Shown here: piece after piece, positions 49,195-59,614 of the stretch
How the letters are laid out: every line of letters begins with the position of its first letter
Numbering within the stretch: position 1 is the first letter of the stretch
Origin: Phytophthora colocasiae
Lineage: Eukaryota; Oomycota; Peronosporomycetes; Peronosporales; Peronosporaceae
NCBI GenBank assembly: GCA_018806915.1
Contig: JAGKQI010000079.1
Coordinates: 1,081,001-1,145,000, forward strand
DNA: 64,000 nt
Reading direction: 5' to 3'
Notes under the pieces: model-generated
Told to the model about the DNA's origin: nothing
The model's database searches: none
Seen by the model: only the letters and a program-made list of their open reading frames with translations
Program-made: the position numbers and the translations under genes

Positions 49195-50817
49195 ATGCAG
49201 TCTGTTCTGCGTCAGCGCTTGACTCTCTCCGTCCGTTCGGCCTCTCTTCTCCGCTGTGAGTTCTCCAAGGCAGCCACTGAACCTGTGTACGCCAAGCGCG
49301 ACGGATCCCAGGGTGAAATCAACAGCGCGAGGGCCTTCATCGAGTTCAAGCGCGAGGCTGATCCGTATCGCAATGTGGAGGAGCGCGTGCACGACTGGAA
49401 CGAGATCAACTCGGGCAGTCGCGACCCCACGGAGCGCATGATCCAGGCGGCGCGTTGTATGGACTGTGGCACTCCTTTTTGCCAAACGAACACTGGTTGC
49501 CCAGTGAACAACCTCATCCCGGAATGGAATGAGCTCGTCTTCCGTGATGAGTGGAAGGAGGCGATCGACCGTCTTCATAAGACCAACAACTTCCCAGAGT
49601 TCACTGGGCGAGTTTGCCCTGCCCCTTGTGAAGCTGCTTGCGTCGCAGGTCTCGTCGACGACCCTATTACCATCAAAAACACGGAGTACGCCATTGTCGA
49701 CAGAGCCTTTGAGGAGGGCTGGATCGTACCTCGTATTCCCCGTCGTAACGGCCTTCGAGTGGCCGTTGTAGGCTCTGGCCCTGCTGGTCTTGCCGCCGCT
49801 GACCAGTTGAACCAAAAAGGATACCATGTCACAGTCTACGAGAGAGAGGACCGTGTTGGTGGTCTTCTCATGTACGGTATCCCTAACATGAAGTTGGAGA
49901 AGAAGACGGTGAACCGTCGCGTGGATCTTCTGCGTGAAGAAGGCATTGAGTTCGTCACCAATGCGGAGATTGGTGTCAACTTGCCAGTGGAGAAGCTTCA
50001 GGCAGAAAACGATGCGATTGTGCTAGCCATGGGCTCCACTGTTCCTCGTGACGTGGATATCCCTGGACGACACCTTAAGGGTGTCCACTTTGCCATGGAG
50101 TTCCTGACCAAGAACCAAAAACGGCTACTGCTCACTGTGGACGGCAAGTTGCAAAGTGGATGGGACCGCAATTTTGTCACGGCTGAAGGCAGAGATGTTG
50201 TTGTGATTGGAGGCGGAGACACTGGCACTGATTGCATTGCTACATCCATGAGACAGCGATGCAAGTCCGTTGTGAACCTGGAACATAACCCCCAGCCCCC
50301 AGCTCAGCGTGCTCCGGAGAACCCGTGGCCAGAGTACCCCCGTATCTACGGCGTGGACTACGGCCACGCTGAGGTGCGCTCCGTGTTCGGCGAAGACCCT
50401 CGTAAATACGCTCGTGTTACGAAGGCGTTCAAGGGAAACGACAAGGACGAGATCACCCACGTGGTGACGATCAAGGGCAACAAGGACCCCAAGACAAACT
50501 TCATCACGGAGATCCCCGGCACTGAGGAGGAGATTCCGTGCGACTTGGTGCTGTTCGCCATGGGTTTCATGCACCCAGAGCAAAAGATCGCGGAGGCACT
50601 AGGCCTGGAGGTGGACCAGCGCCGAAACATCCGTGCTGCTTACGGCGACTACCAGACGTCCGCGGAGGGCGTGTTTGCAGCTGGAGACTGCCGCCGTGGC
50701 CAGTCTCTAGTTGTGTGGGCTATTAATGAGGGCCGTGGTGTTGCGGATGCTGTGGAGAAGTATTTCCTGCGGGAGGGATTCCAACCTGAGGTGTCCCAGA
50801 ACCAGCGCTTCGGTTAA
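49195..50817 (+). CDS. Glutamate synthase small (NADPH/FAD) subunit, bacterial GltD-like, 540 aa
   Basis: ATG at 49195; intronless. The first about 28 residues ([19 protein letters not shown]) are basic, hydroxylated and free of acidic residues, suggesting mitochondrial import. Fe-S cysteines follow in [11 protein letters not shown]...GCPVNN (about residues 85-100) and [15 protein letters not shown] (about 135-150). The FAD fold follows with [13 protein letters not shown] (about 190), then the NADPH fold with [12 protein letters not shown] (about 340) and a final FAD contact [17 protein letters not shown]. This subunit passes electrons from NAD(P)H to the glutamine-cleaving large subunit. In most eukaryotes the two are fused, so a separate GltD-like gene is notable. 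Related oxidoreductase subunits (for example dihydropyrimidine dehydrogenase N-terminal part) are less likely. Confidence 0.92.
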   Translation: MQSVLRQRLTLSVRSASLLRCEFSKAATEPVYAKRDGSQGEINSARAFIEFKREADPYRNVEERVHDWNEINSGSRDPTERMIQAARCMDCGTPFCQTNTGCPVNNLIPEWNELVFRDEWKEAIDRLHKTNNFPEFTGRVCPAPCEAACVAGLVDDPITIKNTEYAIVDRAFEEGWIVPRIPRRNGLRVAVVGSGPAGLAAADQLNQKGYHVTVYEREDRVGGLLMYGIPNMKLEKKTVNRRVDLLREEGIEFVTNAEIGVNLPVEKLQAENDAIVLAMGSTVPRDVDIPGRHLKGVHFAMEFLTKNQKRLLLTVDGKLQSGWDRNFVTAEGRDVVVIGGGDTGTDCIATSMRQRCKSVVNLEHNPQPPAQRAPENPWPEYPRIYGVDYGHAEVRSVFGEDPRKYARVTKAFKGNDKDEITHVVTIKGNKDPKTNFITEIPGTEEEIPCDLVLFAMGFMHPEQKIAEALGLEVDQRRNIRAAYGDYQTSAEGVFAAGDCRRGQSLVVWAINEGRGVADAVEKYFLREGFQPEVSQNQRFG

Positions 50818-51132
50818 ATCTCAAGACAGAATGTATCGGTAGAAGTATCTCGGTAGCCAGAGAGAATAATGATGAGGGATAATTATTGTAAGACTGACTG
50901 CGCCGCGCAGTCTGCGCGTCCTCCATCAGTGTTTAAAACGATTACGACGGAATATCCATGTGATTGTCACTACAAGTAGTAGTGACTTACTACACATAAG
51001 TAGTGGTGCTAAGACTGCAGTATGAACTTCTGGAGTTAGAGCTTGTGACCCCACAGCTTATTCTCTGGCGTTGTAGCCCTCTAGCAATGGACTTGAACGG
51101 ATCCGTTGGCTTGTTAACCCTATTGCGATACA

Positions 51133-51257
51133 GGGGCGCTCACAGCGACCTTTAATACCATTAAATGGTTAAAAGCGATATTTTTCACCGTGTTTTGGAA
51201 ATTTTCCAAAACACGGTGAAAAATATCGCTACAAAAGGGCGCTGTGAGCGCCCTTTT
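51133..51257. repeat. Nested palindromes at the left element end
   Basis: A perfect 28-bp inverted pair (51174-51201 and 51203-51230) around a single central base is itself enclosed by GGGGCGCTCACAGCG (51133-51147) and its reverse complement within 51239-51253. The right outer arm is in addition self-complementary (AAAAGGGCGCT...AGCGCCCTTTT, 51233-51257). Confidence 0.85.
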
Positions 51258-51486
51258 GCATAAATTACCAAAAAGAGATGTCTTGTTTTGAAACTGATTA
51301 TTTTCCACCAATCAAAATGATGTGATATAAACGACGGTTTGAGCAAAGATTTAACATGTTGTCATGTTGTGTAAAAACCATACATTCCCATCTTGATCCG
51401 TATCCTAACGCTGGAGGACCACATATTTACTTTACAAACTTTCATATACATGCATTAGTTTTTAGCCCATTCATTTTTCAAGATAC

Positions 51487-52695
51487 ATGCGTTTGTATTT
51501 TTCAAGCTGCATGAGGACTAATTTCCTCGATTGGGAAGACAAAGCGCTTGTGCAGCTAGCTGCTGAGTTCGAGCGCCAGGGAATCCGAATTACATGGAGT
51601 TATGTAGCGCGCCGTATGGCTCAATCGAAACGAACAGGGCGTGAGCTACAACTACGTATGGCTAGTCTGAAGCGGACACACGGACGAAGGCTGGCCCAGT
51701 TTCCGCGCTGCTTCTTCAGCAGATTCTCCACGCCCTCTTCCGGACGTAGGCAAGATCTCGCAGATACTCAAGTGGGTCGACCGAATAACCCGCTTTTTGT
51801 TGGTCCAGGTGTTGCAGTCGAACTGCCAAGAAACAACGGACCACGTGTATGTACGCAAGTTAACAGCCATGGAAGTGGTGAACTACAAATATCTAGCGTC
51901 GTTCAAATTGGGAATGCTAATTGCGAAGGTGGTGTCGATGGCTGTGGTCGTGAATCGAGCGATGGTAGAGGTGATAGCAGTGCCCATGCAGGATCTAGTC
52001 GGGATGAAGCATGCGATATCGGTGGCAGCGAATATGGAGATGTTAGCCGAGGTGATGAAGGTTGTGGTGGTCGGGATGATGCCGGTGGAAAGCCTTCTGG
52101 GCGCGTTCATACTGCAGAGGAAGCTGCATGCCTACTTCAAGCAATGTTTGGAGATGTTAGGCCCAAGGACATCCGACAAAAGGCTGGCCGGACACAAGAA
52201 AATGCTGGAGAAATTCTACCCGCCGGTGTTGCTGTGATGATCAAGACCATTGGCCCTCTTCGACCAAGAGATGTCTTCTTAGACATTGGTGCAGGAATTG
52301 GAAATGTGCTGTGTCAAGTGGCGTTGACCACTGACGTTGGTACTTGCGCTGGAGTCGAAATGCGCAAAGAGCTTTGTGATCTAGCTACAGAACGGATTGA
52401 GCTCTATACAAAAGGCCTTCCTAGTCTGAAGAAGGTTGCACTGAAGTGCATCGATGTACGGGATGCTGCGTTATCGCAAAAATCACCAGCGAGCAAAGCA
52501 ACTGTGATATTCGCAAATGTCTTCCTCTTCGAAGAGGACGCGAAATTGGTCGTCACACACGAGCTTGGCGCCATGGAAAAGGCTCGTATTGTTGTTGCCA
52601 CATCATCGTTTTGTCCTAGGCACCGAGCGACATGCACTCAGCCATTCTGTAAGATTTGGCAATTAGTCCGTCGGTTCGATGCGGCATGTAGCTGA
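51487..52695 (+). CDS. Myb/SANT-like plus DOT1-like methyltransferase protein, 402 aa
   Basis: Single frame from the ATG at 51487 (a second ATG at 51511 is equally possible). Residues about 12-62 form a Myb/SANT-like helix set (FLDWEDKALVQLAAEF ... WSYVARRMAQSKRTGRELQLR). A Gly/Ser/Asp-rich linker follows (about 125-215). The C-terminal about 180 residues carry a class I AdoMet-methyltransferase fold of DOT1 type. Motif I is FLDIGAGIGNVLCQVAL, an acidic post-I GVEMRKELCDLA, and VIFANVFLFEEDAKLV stands at the DOT1 catalytic NF-like position, altered to ANVFLF. DOT1 methylates H3K79. Whether this one acts on histones is unknown. It sits just inside a transposon-like end and may be an element-borne gene. 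Confidence 0.75.
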   Translation: MRLYFSSCMRTNFLDWEDKALVQLAAEFERQGIRITWSYVARRMAQSKRTGRELQLRMASLKRTHGRRLAQFPRCFFSRFSTPSSGRRQDLADTQVGRPNNPLFVGPGVAVELPRNNGPRVCTQVNSHGSGELQISSVVQIGNANCEGGVDGCGRESSDGRGDSSAHAGSSRDEACDIGGSEYGDVSRGDEGCGGRDDAGGKPSGRVHTAEEAACLLQAMFGDVRPKDIRQKAGRTQENAGEILPAGVAVMIKTIGPLRPRDVFLDIGAGIGNVLCQVALTTDVGTCAGVEMRKELCDLATERIELYTKGLPSLKKVALKCIDVRDAALSQKSPASKATVIFANVFLFEEDAKLVVTHELGAMEKARIVVATSSFCPRHRATCTQPFCKIWQLVRRFDAACS

Positions 52696-52859
52696 AAATC
52701 TGCTTTGCACCCTATGTATATGTACGAACGTAGGACGGGATGAAAATTGAATAAAGACTTAATGTATCGTGGTGATGCTTTTAATGGTCTGTGTGCTTCT
52801 CATGTGCCTATTATGCTGCCCGAGATGATCGAGCACTTGATGTTGCGTTGTACCAGTGA

Positions 52860-53560
52860 TGGCAAGGTCTACCAGGTGGACGACGAGGGCATTCAAGAAG
52901 CTGGTGTTCGTCAACTGCACCTTCATGATCGTGGGTGCCGTGGCAGCGGCGTCCGTGTCGAACTTCTGGGCCTTATCGGCTGGTAGTCCCATCCCCGGCA
53001 TCACGTCCGGCACGGCCACGGGTACCCTTGATGCTTACACGAACGAGCTGACGCCGCCGCACATGCGTAACATCCTGGGTCTGGGTCTGCAGATCTCCGT
53101 GACCTTCTTTTTCGCCAACACGAGTTCTGGCTGGCGCTGCCTGGCCAGTTTCCCGGTCATCTGGCCGTGCTGCTCCTGCTGTTGTCCCCTTCACTCTGTG
53201 CGGAGAGTCCGGCGTGGTTACTCATGAAGAACCGCCGTGAAGAAGCCAAGCTGGTCATCGCTCGTCTGTACGGCAAGGAGCACGTGTACACCGCTCTGTC
53301 ATGGATGGAGTCGAACGCCAAGCCGGACGACGAACAGGGTCTGATCCAGAACACGGCTCGCTGTTCTCTCCTAATTACCGTCTTCAGCTGGCTGCTGCTA
53401 TTCTGTCTTGCTCGCAGCAGCTCTCGGGAATCAATGCCGGCTTCTACTACTCCGGTTCGATCTTCAATATGCCGGTATTTCAGATCCGCGTGTGGGCACC
53501 CTCATCATCAACTTCACCAACATCTTCCCAGCATTTTTCAATACGGTGCCAATATCATCC
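52860..53560 (+). pseudogene. Fragment of an MFS sugar transporter
   Basis: Three plus-strand stretches in different frames spell successive parts of a sugar porter: FVNCTFMIVGAVAAASVSN and GTLDAYTNELTPPHMRNI (52880-53090), then ESPAWLLMKNRREEAKLVI (about 53200) and then QLAAAILSCSQQLSGINAGF (about 53390). The ends are missing on both sides: no N-terminal helix 1, and nothing after about helix 7. Frames shift at least three times. It is a truncated dead copy. Its parent should be a host hexose-type transporter elsewhere in the genome. Confidence 0.8.
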
Positions 53561-53659
53561 ACACACACACGAAGCACGTCTTCACTTTACTGGGGGCAAT
53601 GAGCTGACTGCGTCTTGCGAACGTCTGGTGAGCCACGCGCTTCATGTTCACGTACTTCT

Positions 53660-54310
53660 TAAGATGTTCGAGACTCATGAGTCTCTGCCACAGTCCTATA
53701 GCAACCACCCACTGGCATACGTTTCCTTTCAAGTCTGTATACCTCCTGTACAATATCCAGCGTCTTGCGGTCCCTCTTGCTCTCAATGAACACGATACCC
53801 GAGCGGTGCATGCTTCCTCTCACAAAGCCATGAGTCTTCTCCATATCTGGACAGCTCTTGATCTTCACCGAGTGTAAGCAACGAGCAAAGCCCCTTCGTC
53901 CATCAGGGAACGTAAATCGGCGCTGAATCTCCAAGTAGCAGTAGTCTCTGCTGCGCACCATAACGTACGGTGAGCGTACTGCTGACCAGCGAATACCAAT
54001 GAAAACTGTGCTCTCTTCCGGTCTATACCGCTGGATTTCATAAAGCACAACCGAGTGCAAAATGTCCGGAGACAGTTTCTTCTCCAGTTGCATATTGGGG
54101 TGCGCCATGTCCACTTCGTACAGTTCCATGATCTCCTCGATACTTCCTCCCCATCTGTGTGATTCCCTAAAAGGGTAGACCCTTTCTTGCCCTTGGGCTT
54201 GACCTTGACCTTCTCCACTCGAATACTATCCACTTGCTCTGTATATTCCCATTTGAGACCGTCCTGGAACTGCTCGTCGTCGCTATCGAGGCTAGCGCCG
54301 GTGCTTGAAA
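53660..54310 (-). pseudogene. Fragment of a FYVE/START-family protein
   Basis: On the complement, an N-terminal piece with SLDSDDEQFQDGLKWEYTE (about 54290-54230) and a Lys-rich VEKVKVKPKGKKG shifts frame near 54150-54160. It then continues for about 150 codons with EIMELYEVDMAHPNMQLEKK, FIGIRWSAVRSP, RDYCYLEIQRRF and HGFVRGSMHRSG. This is the START-like region of oomycete FYVE proteins, of the kind seen whole at 38.7 kb. The FYVE finger is absent and the C-terminus runs into unrelated sequence. Opposite orientation to the sugar transporter fragment beside it. Confidence 0.75.
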
Positions 54311-54477
54311 GCCTCCCCGGCGGAGAAGCGCAGCAGCTCGTCAGATGCTCAGTTAGCCTCGTGTTTGATCTACTCTGTGCGCGAGATGAAGAGCGGCAGT
54401 GAAACTTCTACCATTTAGGCTGCTTGGACTTCATCGTCCGACGGCTAAAGTGCGACTGCCATACGGGAGGGACATGA

Positions 54478-54620
54478 TACAATTTGTAGTAGATATGCAT
54501 ATGATATGAAACCATACATTTTGTAATAGAGATGCATATGATGGTATTGAATATAGAGTTAATAGAAGAGATGCACATGATTTATTACAATACAATTTGT
54601 AGTATACTTGCATATCATAG
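54478..54620. repeat. AT-rich 37-bp tandem repeat
   Basis: Degenerate units beginning TACAATTTGTAGTAGATATG start at 54478, 54515, 54554 and 54591 (spacing 37, 39 and 37). Each contains a GATGCATATGAT-like core. Confidence 0.65.
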
Positions 54621-55186
54621 CTGCCATTTAAACTGACTCGGATCACAAGGATGGATGCTGGCCATTCTCCTCAGCACCGCGCAGATCCGGTACCACCTGA
54701 TCAAATCCAAACCCACAGACCTTCAAAGTGGTGCTGCTCATGGGCGTGAGCAGCCTACCAAAGAGCGCACCGATGCACTGGACGTTAACGTGGAGGTAGG
54801 TGTTGTGATGCAACCGGCCTAGTCATTGCTGGACCCGTGGAATCGTTGCTGCTTCACCGGATAGATCTACACCATTTTGCAGGGGTTTAGCACTGCACTG
54901 CGTTGATCAAAGATATCGAAAAAAGTCAAGACATGCAGAGCCACAGTGCATTGCTAGATTTCCTCTGTGGAAGAGTGGGTAGATCAAATGTAGCTAAGTG
55001 ATATACTAACTTACATTTTGCTACTCCTACAGATCCAAATGCAACCAGGAGACCATATTCGCAACGCTGCTAAAGGAGAAGTTCTCCACAGGGAAATGCT
55101 GTGTTCTGTTGGGTCAGTGGATTCTTCCGATGTGCTTTACGTCAGAATGTTAATGGCTAGCGTATATCACCTGCATCCCGTGTAAG
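54621..55186. other. Unassigned stretch between gene fragments
   Basis: A short frame near 54650-54820 (TAQIRYHLIKSKPTD) looks protein-like but is not recognised. It may be another gene fragment. The rest shows nothing. Confidence 0.35.
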
Positions 55187-55710
55187 GTGATCCATGGGCT
55201 GCCTGGTCGACGTCCTGAATGGGTGTCGCTCGTCATCACCACGAAAGTTTTCTTCGGAGCAAAACGATTCGACTTAGTAGCCGTGGAATCAGCCGCAAGC
55301 ACATCATCGAAGGTGCTAAGGGCTCACTCGACTACGTCGACGTCATGTTCTGCCACCAACCTGACCCGTACACGCCCATTGAGGAGACAGTCCGAGCTAT
55401 GAACTTCGTTATCGAGAAAGGTTGGGCGTTCTACTGGGGCACAAGCTCTTGGAAGGCGTCAGAAATCACTGAAGCGTGTGACCGACACTGATCCGCCCCA
55501 TGGTGGAGCAGCCCGAGTACAGTTTGTTGGGGCGGACGAGGGTGGAACACGAGTACGTGGACTTGTACCCGAAGCTGAAGCTCGGTCTTCCCACGTGGTC
55601 TCTGCTTGCTTTTTAGAATCCTGACGAGGAAATACAGTACTTGCATGCCCGAAGGCTCCCGCATGAAGATCACCGGATTCTACTGCCCAAAAGCAAAGCA
55701 CCACAGACGA
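55187..55710 (+). pseudogene. Fragment of an aldo-keto reductase (K+ channel beta-subunit type)
   Basis: The start [15 protein letters not shown] (about 55225) shifts frame after 20 codons into [40 protein letters not shown] and [18 protein letters not shown], classic AKR7/Kv-beta-like blocks. After a stop near 55490 a small deletion leads to RPMVEQPEYSLLGRTRVEHE and LYPKLKLGLPTW, ending near 55616. The N-terminal strand with the NADP-site entrance and the C-terminal third are missing. Dead copy of a host-type gene. Confidence 0.78.
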
Positions 55711-56609
55711 AGTAGTGTAGACGACGAGCTGATATAGGTGAAGAGGAAGACTGAGGTATTCAAATGAGTTTATTACATGTTAATTTGGCGAACTGCTGCT
55801 GGTTTGTGCGCAGGTTTCGCGTCTACGACTTCTAGTTGTTGCCTCAACCTTGCTAGCGCTGAACTTCGACAGATATTACCTTTGCTCGTAAAGAGCCCTT
55901 GAGGCAAATAAAATCGATGATATCGCTCCCATCATGTCCAAGTTGTATCAGGACACGTCCACGGCTTATTGGACTTGCGATGAACACCACTGCAGAGACA
56001 CACACCGTGTGTATGACAGTAGTTGGTAATTTCAGTAGGATATCTACCTTCCCATCTGCATATAATGCAGCGGCGGCGTTTCCGACTTTTGTCTTCATAT
56101 ACTTGCTTAGATGTCACCGAGGCACAGGCTATTACAGATGGACTGCTATGTCCCTGGTTGGATCGGGAACTTAGTGGTGTAGTTCCTGAAGACTGACCAG
56201 GCTCAATGTCATGCAGTATCCGGCTTCCAAATAGCCTCTGACCTTCGCTTGCCACTTCTTTCCAATGACCATTGATGAGTTCGTGTACGAGTTCCGTCAT
56301 AAAGCCACGGTGGGGGTCACGGGAGATATCGTTCGGTCTGACAAGGCGTCGCGTCAAATATGCATTGGCCCTAGCGACGTCAATCAAGGCCAGCGCCAGC
56401 TTCTTGTGCCAGCGCCTGAATGAGTGTCCATCTGCAATAGAAAACCGCCCTCGAATCTGATCCAAGCGGTCTACGCCCTGCATGTTACTGTTATAGGCCC
56501 GAATGCATGTGGGAGCAGTAAACTCAACGTGTTCGTGGGCTATCATGCGCGTTACGGTAGATACCGAGGAAGCGTCCGCAGTTGAGACCATATTCGCGAT
56601 ATTACCGTC

Positions 56610-56639
56610 GTTAGAGCATTGCATGGTAGCAATGCTCTA
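56610..56639. repeat. Palindromic insertion at the transposase frameshift
   Basis: TTAGAGCATTG, an 8-base spacer, then CAATGCTCTAA form an 11-bp perfect inverted pair exactly at the point where the transposase frame breaks. Relative to the expected coding line it adds about 25 bases, which is one more than a multiple of three. Confidence 0.75.
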
Positions 56640-58121
56640 ACGAGACTGCCTGGCGTAAATCTCCGCGGGTACAATTGTCGTGATCTTTGTCAAGGATCGC
56701 GTGTCCTGGGAAATGCTTGCTGTTGATTCGGATTGTTCCCCGTCCGTAAAGGCCTTTAATTCGAAGCTCCTGGAGTAGCTGCACCGACGTGTAGTAGTTG
56801 TCCATGTTCAGCACTCGATTTGTTCCAAATAACGGACGGGCAACCTCTAATACATGCTGCCGAATCTTGGCGACTTTTTCCAACTCTTCGCGCAGTAACT
56901 CCGTCTCTTCCGGCGTAACCACTCCTTCAAGTCGCTCCGTAATGTCAGACTTATTGCAGTGCAATCGGTAGTTTAATGCAATCCAGCTTGTAGAACAGCA
57001 CAACATGTACAGCCTAAAATGATACTTTCCAGTAGGCTTCGTAGGGTTGAAAACGATGAGATGGCGACCTTGACGCGATCTACAAGCGACGCTGGCCTCA
57101 TCCAAAGCGACGTCACGCCCAACAACCACATACTTGTCACCTGTCACCTTCAGTAGATTCAAGAGCGGGCGGATTCGAGCAGCAGCGTCTTTGTGTAAGT
57201 TGGTGGGATTTGCGTTGAAGCTGAGACAACGTCTAAGAAGTTTGAAGCGGTTGAGACTCATGACACCATCTAGAGACGTCGTGCATCCACCAAATATGCG
57301 ATCTTCCGGTTGTGGTCCCCAATAGTTCGAGTATTCCCCTTTGTCGTTTAAAGCCATGAAAAACAGAATTCCAATAAACGTCATCAATTCAGGTAGAATG
57401 AACGGGCTTGATATCCGGACCCCCTTGATGATGGCATACTGGTTCGTCTCGTGAAGGACCTGCCTCCAGAAATATAAAGGAATATATGCGAAGAAGCACG
57501 AACAGGCCGAGCGCTCAAACATGTACTTGTACTCAGGTCGAATACGCGTCTTGGTAGTGCCATCTGCGTGGGTGTATAAATCCATCGGCTCATCAACATG
57601 GTCATCAGGGGTAAACCGCATGTTTCGTACTGCTTCAACTTCAGCTAGGTTCGATGTAAGCTGCGCAGGAAATTCGTACTCGTAATACTCGCCGGCTACA
57701 TCCAGGTCCGCTGCATCATCAACTTCCAGTTCATCAGCCCCAGCCGAATCAGTCAACACGCTCCACTCCGGGTTCTCCAGGTGTGTAATCGAACGATAAT
57801 TTTCAATGCCAGCTTGAACCAAGCCCACATTGATATGCTCCACAGCGCTTTGAAACTGTGTGTCCAACCACCGAATTTGAAACAGCGACGCAAACCTTCC
57901 TTTTGTTGGGCGACGGCAGACTCGACCGACGATAAACGCCGTTCCAATCACTCTGTAACTCTTCGCCTTCATCCACTCTTCTTGTGCAGGCGAGAACGCC
58001 ACCAATTTGTCAATAAAAATATTCTCCAAAAGCGTCAAAGGGCCCCTGGTAGGTGTTTCTGCAATATACACATGGTTAGAGTAGCAACCTTTCACTAAGC
58101 AACCTCACATTTAGTTCGCAC

Positions 58122-59241
58122 CTTGTCTGTGACCAGTACCCGCCAGATTTCCATCAATGTTCTCTGCTTCTTCGGCTGCAACGTCAATGACCACTCGTCT
58201 GTTGTGAATTTCGTCATCCGTAGCAGTGTCCTGACCGCGTCCTCCACCAACCACAGCTTCGTGCGGTCCGTCACGAGTACTTCCGTCGTCTGCCAACAGT
58301 AATCACAGTTATATTCGTAGTGATGTTCCGCTTCCGTCACGCGTTCCTACCATTATCCCTGCCCGTACAAGAATTGCGGTTGACGCCCTCTACGTCGACG
58401 GCATCAACGTCGATGATCTCACCGCCGTCATCATGTAGACCACCCGTAGTGGGGATTCGACCTCGGCCTCGTTCTCGTCCTTGGCCACCCTCACCTTCTC
58501 GTCCGTGGCCTCGTAAATGAACGACGTCACGAGCTCGGTCGACGTCTGTCAACCGCAAATGCACGTTAGATTAGCAACTTTAAATACTGCAATACTACAC
58601 GCCTACTCACCTCGTGCCTGGTCAGTACCGACTGGACTGCCACCAAAGCTCACAGCCACGTCTTGTTCGCCACTTGTATCAGCGCCACGACCTCGACCTC
58701 GTCCTCGTCCTTGTCCTCGTCCTCGTCCTTTGCCACCCCCACCTTCTTGTTCTCGGCCTCGTAAACGAACGACGTCACGAGCTCGGTCGACGTCTGTTAA
58801 CAGCAAATGTACGTTAGACTAGCAACTTTAAATACTGTAATACTACACGCCTACTCACCTCGTGCCAGGCCAGTACCGACTGGACTGCCACCAAAGCTCA
58901 CAGGCACGTCTTGTTCGCCACTTGTAGCAGCGCCACGACCTCGACCCCGACCTCGTCCTCGTCCTTTGCCACCCCCACCTTCTTGTTCTCGGCCTCGTAA
59001 ATGAACAACGTCACGAGCTCGGTCGACGTCTGTTAACAGCAAATATACGTTAGACTAGCAACCTTAAATACTGCAATACTACACGCCTACTCACCTCGTG
59101 CCTGGCCAGTACCGACTGGACTGCCACCAATGCTCGCAGCCACGTCTTGTTCGCTACTCGCAGCAGCAACTTGATCTCGTCTTTGGCTACGTCCACCATA
59201 TCCCCCTTGATCTTGCTGGTCTCCACGGGTACTGTTGTCGT
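58122..59241 (-). repeat. Tandem exon array (five homologous RG-rich exons with introns)
   Basis: Units on the complement begin at 59241, 59029, 58793, 58545 and 58289. Exons are 147, 171, 183, 195 and 168 nt. The three central units share near-identical ends (start DVDRARDVV.LRG, end SFGGSPVGT..ARG) and identical 65-nt introns. They differ mainly in the number of GR dipeptide repeats. The outer two units are more diverged, but keep phase and the (D)D.STR start. Confidence 0.88.
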
Positions 59242-59614
59242 CTGTCACTAGCACACATAATGTTAGATCAGAACCTTGACGTATTCCGCATTGTATTGTA
59301 CCTGCATCCGTCGAGTCAAAGAACGCTTCTGGCGTTACAAAACGTAGGACTGCTTCTTCCCCGAGGAGAAAGTCCTCTCCTTCCAATCCTCTTGGGTTCC
59401 CACCAGGCTTTACGTAGCGATACCGACTCTCGAGTCCTGTCGGTGGCTTCGAAGTCCACCCTTCTCTTCGTAAATGGACCCAGGCATGCCTAAACTCGAT
59501 CAACCCGCAGCTTGTGTTTGATGGTGTCTCCGACACAGAAGATCTGGTAACACGCGTTCGCTTGCTTGGATGGGGGGCCTGTGTCGCCTTGGTGCGCTTC
59601 CTAGTACCAGACAT

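Larger units (their letters stand above)
55932..59614 (-). pseudogene. Seven-exon piggyBac-family transposase gene, frameshifted in last exon
   Basis: Exons on the complement are 59614-59302, 59241-59095, 59029-58859, 58793-58611, 58545-58351, 58289-58122 and 58058-55932. All six introns (60, 65, 65, 65, 61 and 63 nt) are phase 1. Exon 1 encodes the N-terminal module of oomycete piggyBac proteins (LRREGWTSKPPTGLESRYRY). Exons 2-6 are homologous RG-rich repeats. Exon 7 carries the DDE core: first Asp in GRDVALDEASVACRS, second in VLNMDNYYTSVQLL, third in MQGVDRLDQIRGR. A Cys-rich zinc-ribbon tail (RRCIICRW...CHTHGVCLC) ends at 55932. Near 56610-56639 a palindromic insertion shifts the frame, giving a stop at 56611 before the third Asp. 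Exon 7 is otherwise intact, so decay is recent. Confidence 0.82.

Noticed and set aside
58603..59042. Arg/Pro-rich open frames on the plus strand across the exon array
   Set aside because: They are antisense to the RG-rich exons, where the CG-rich dipeptide repeats leave several frames without stops.
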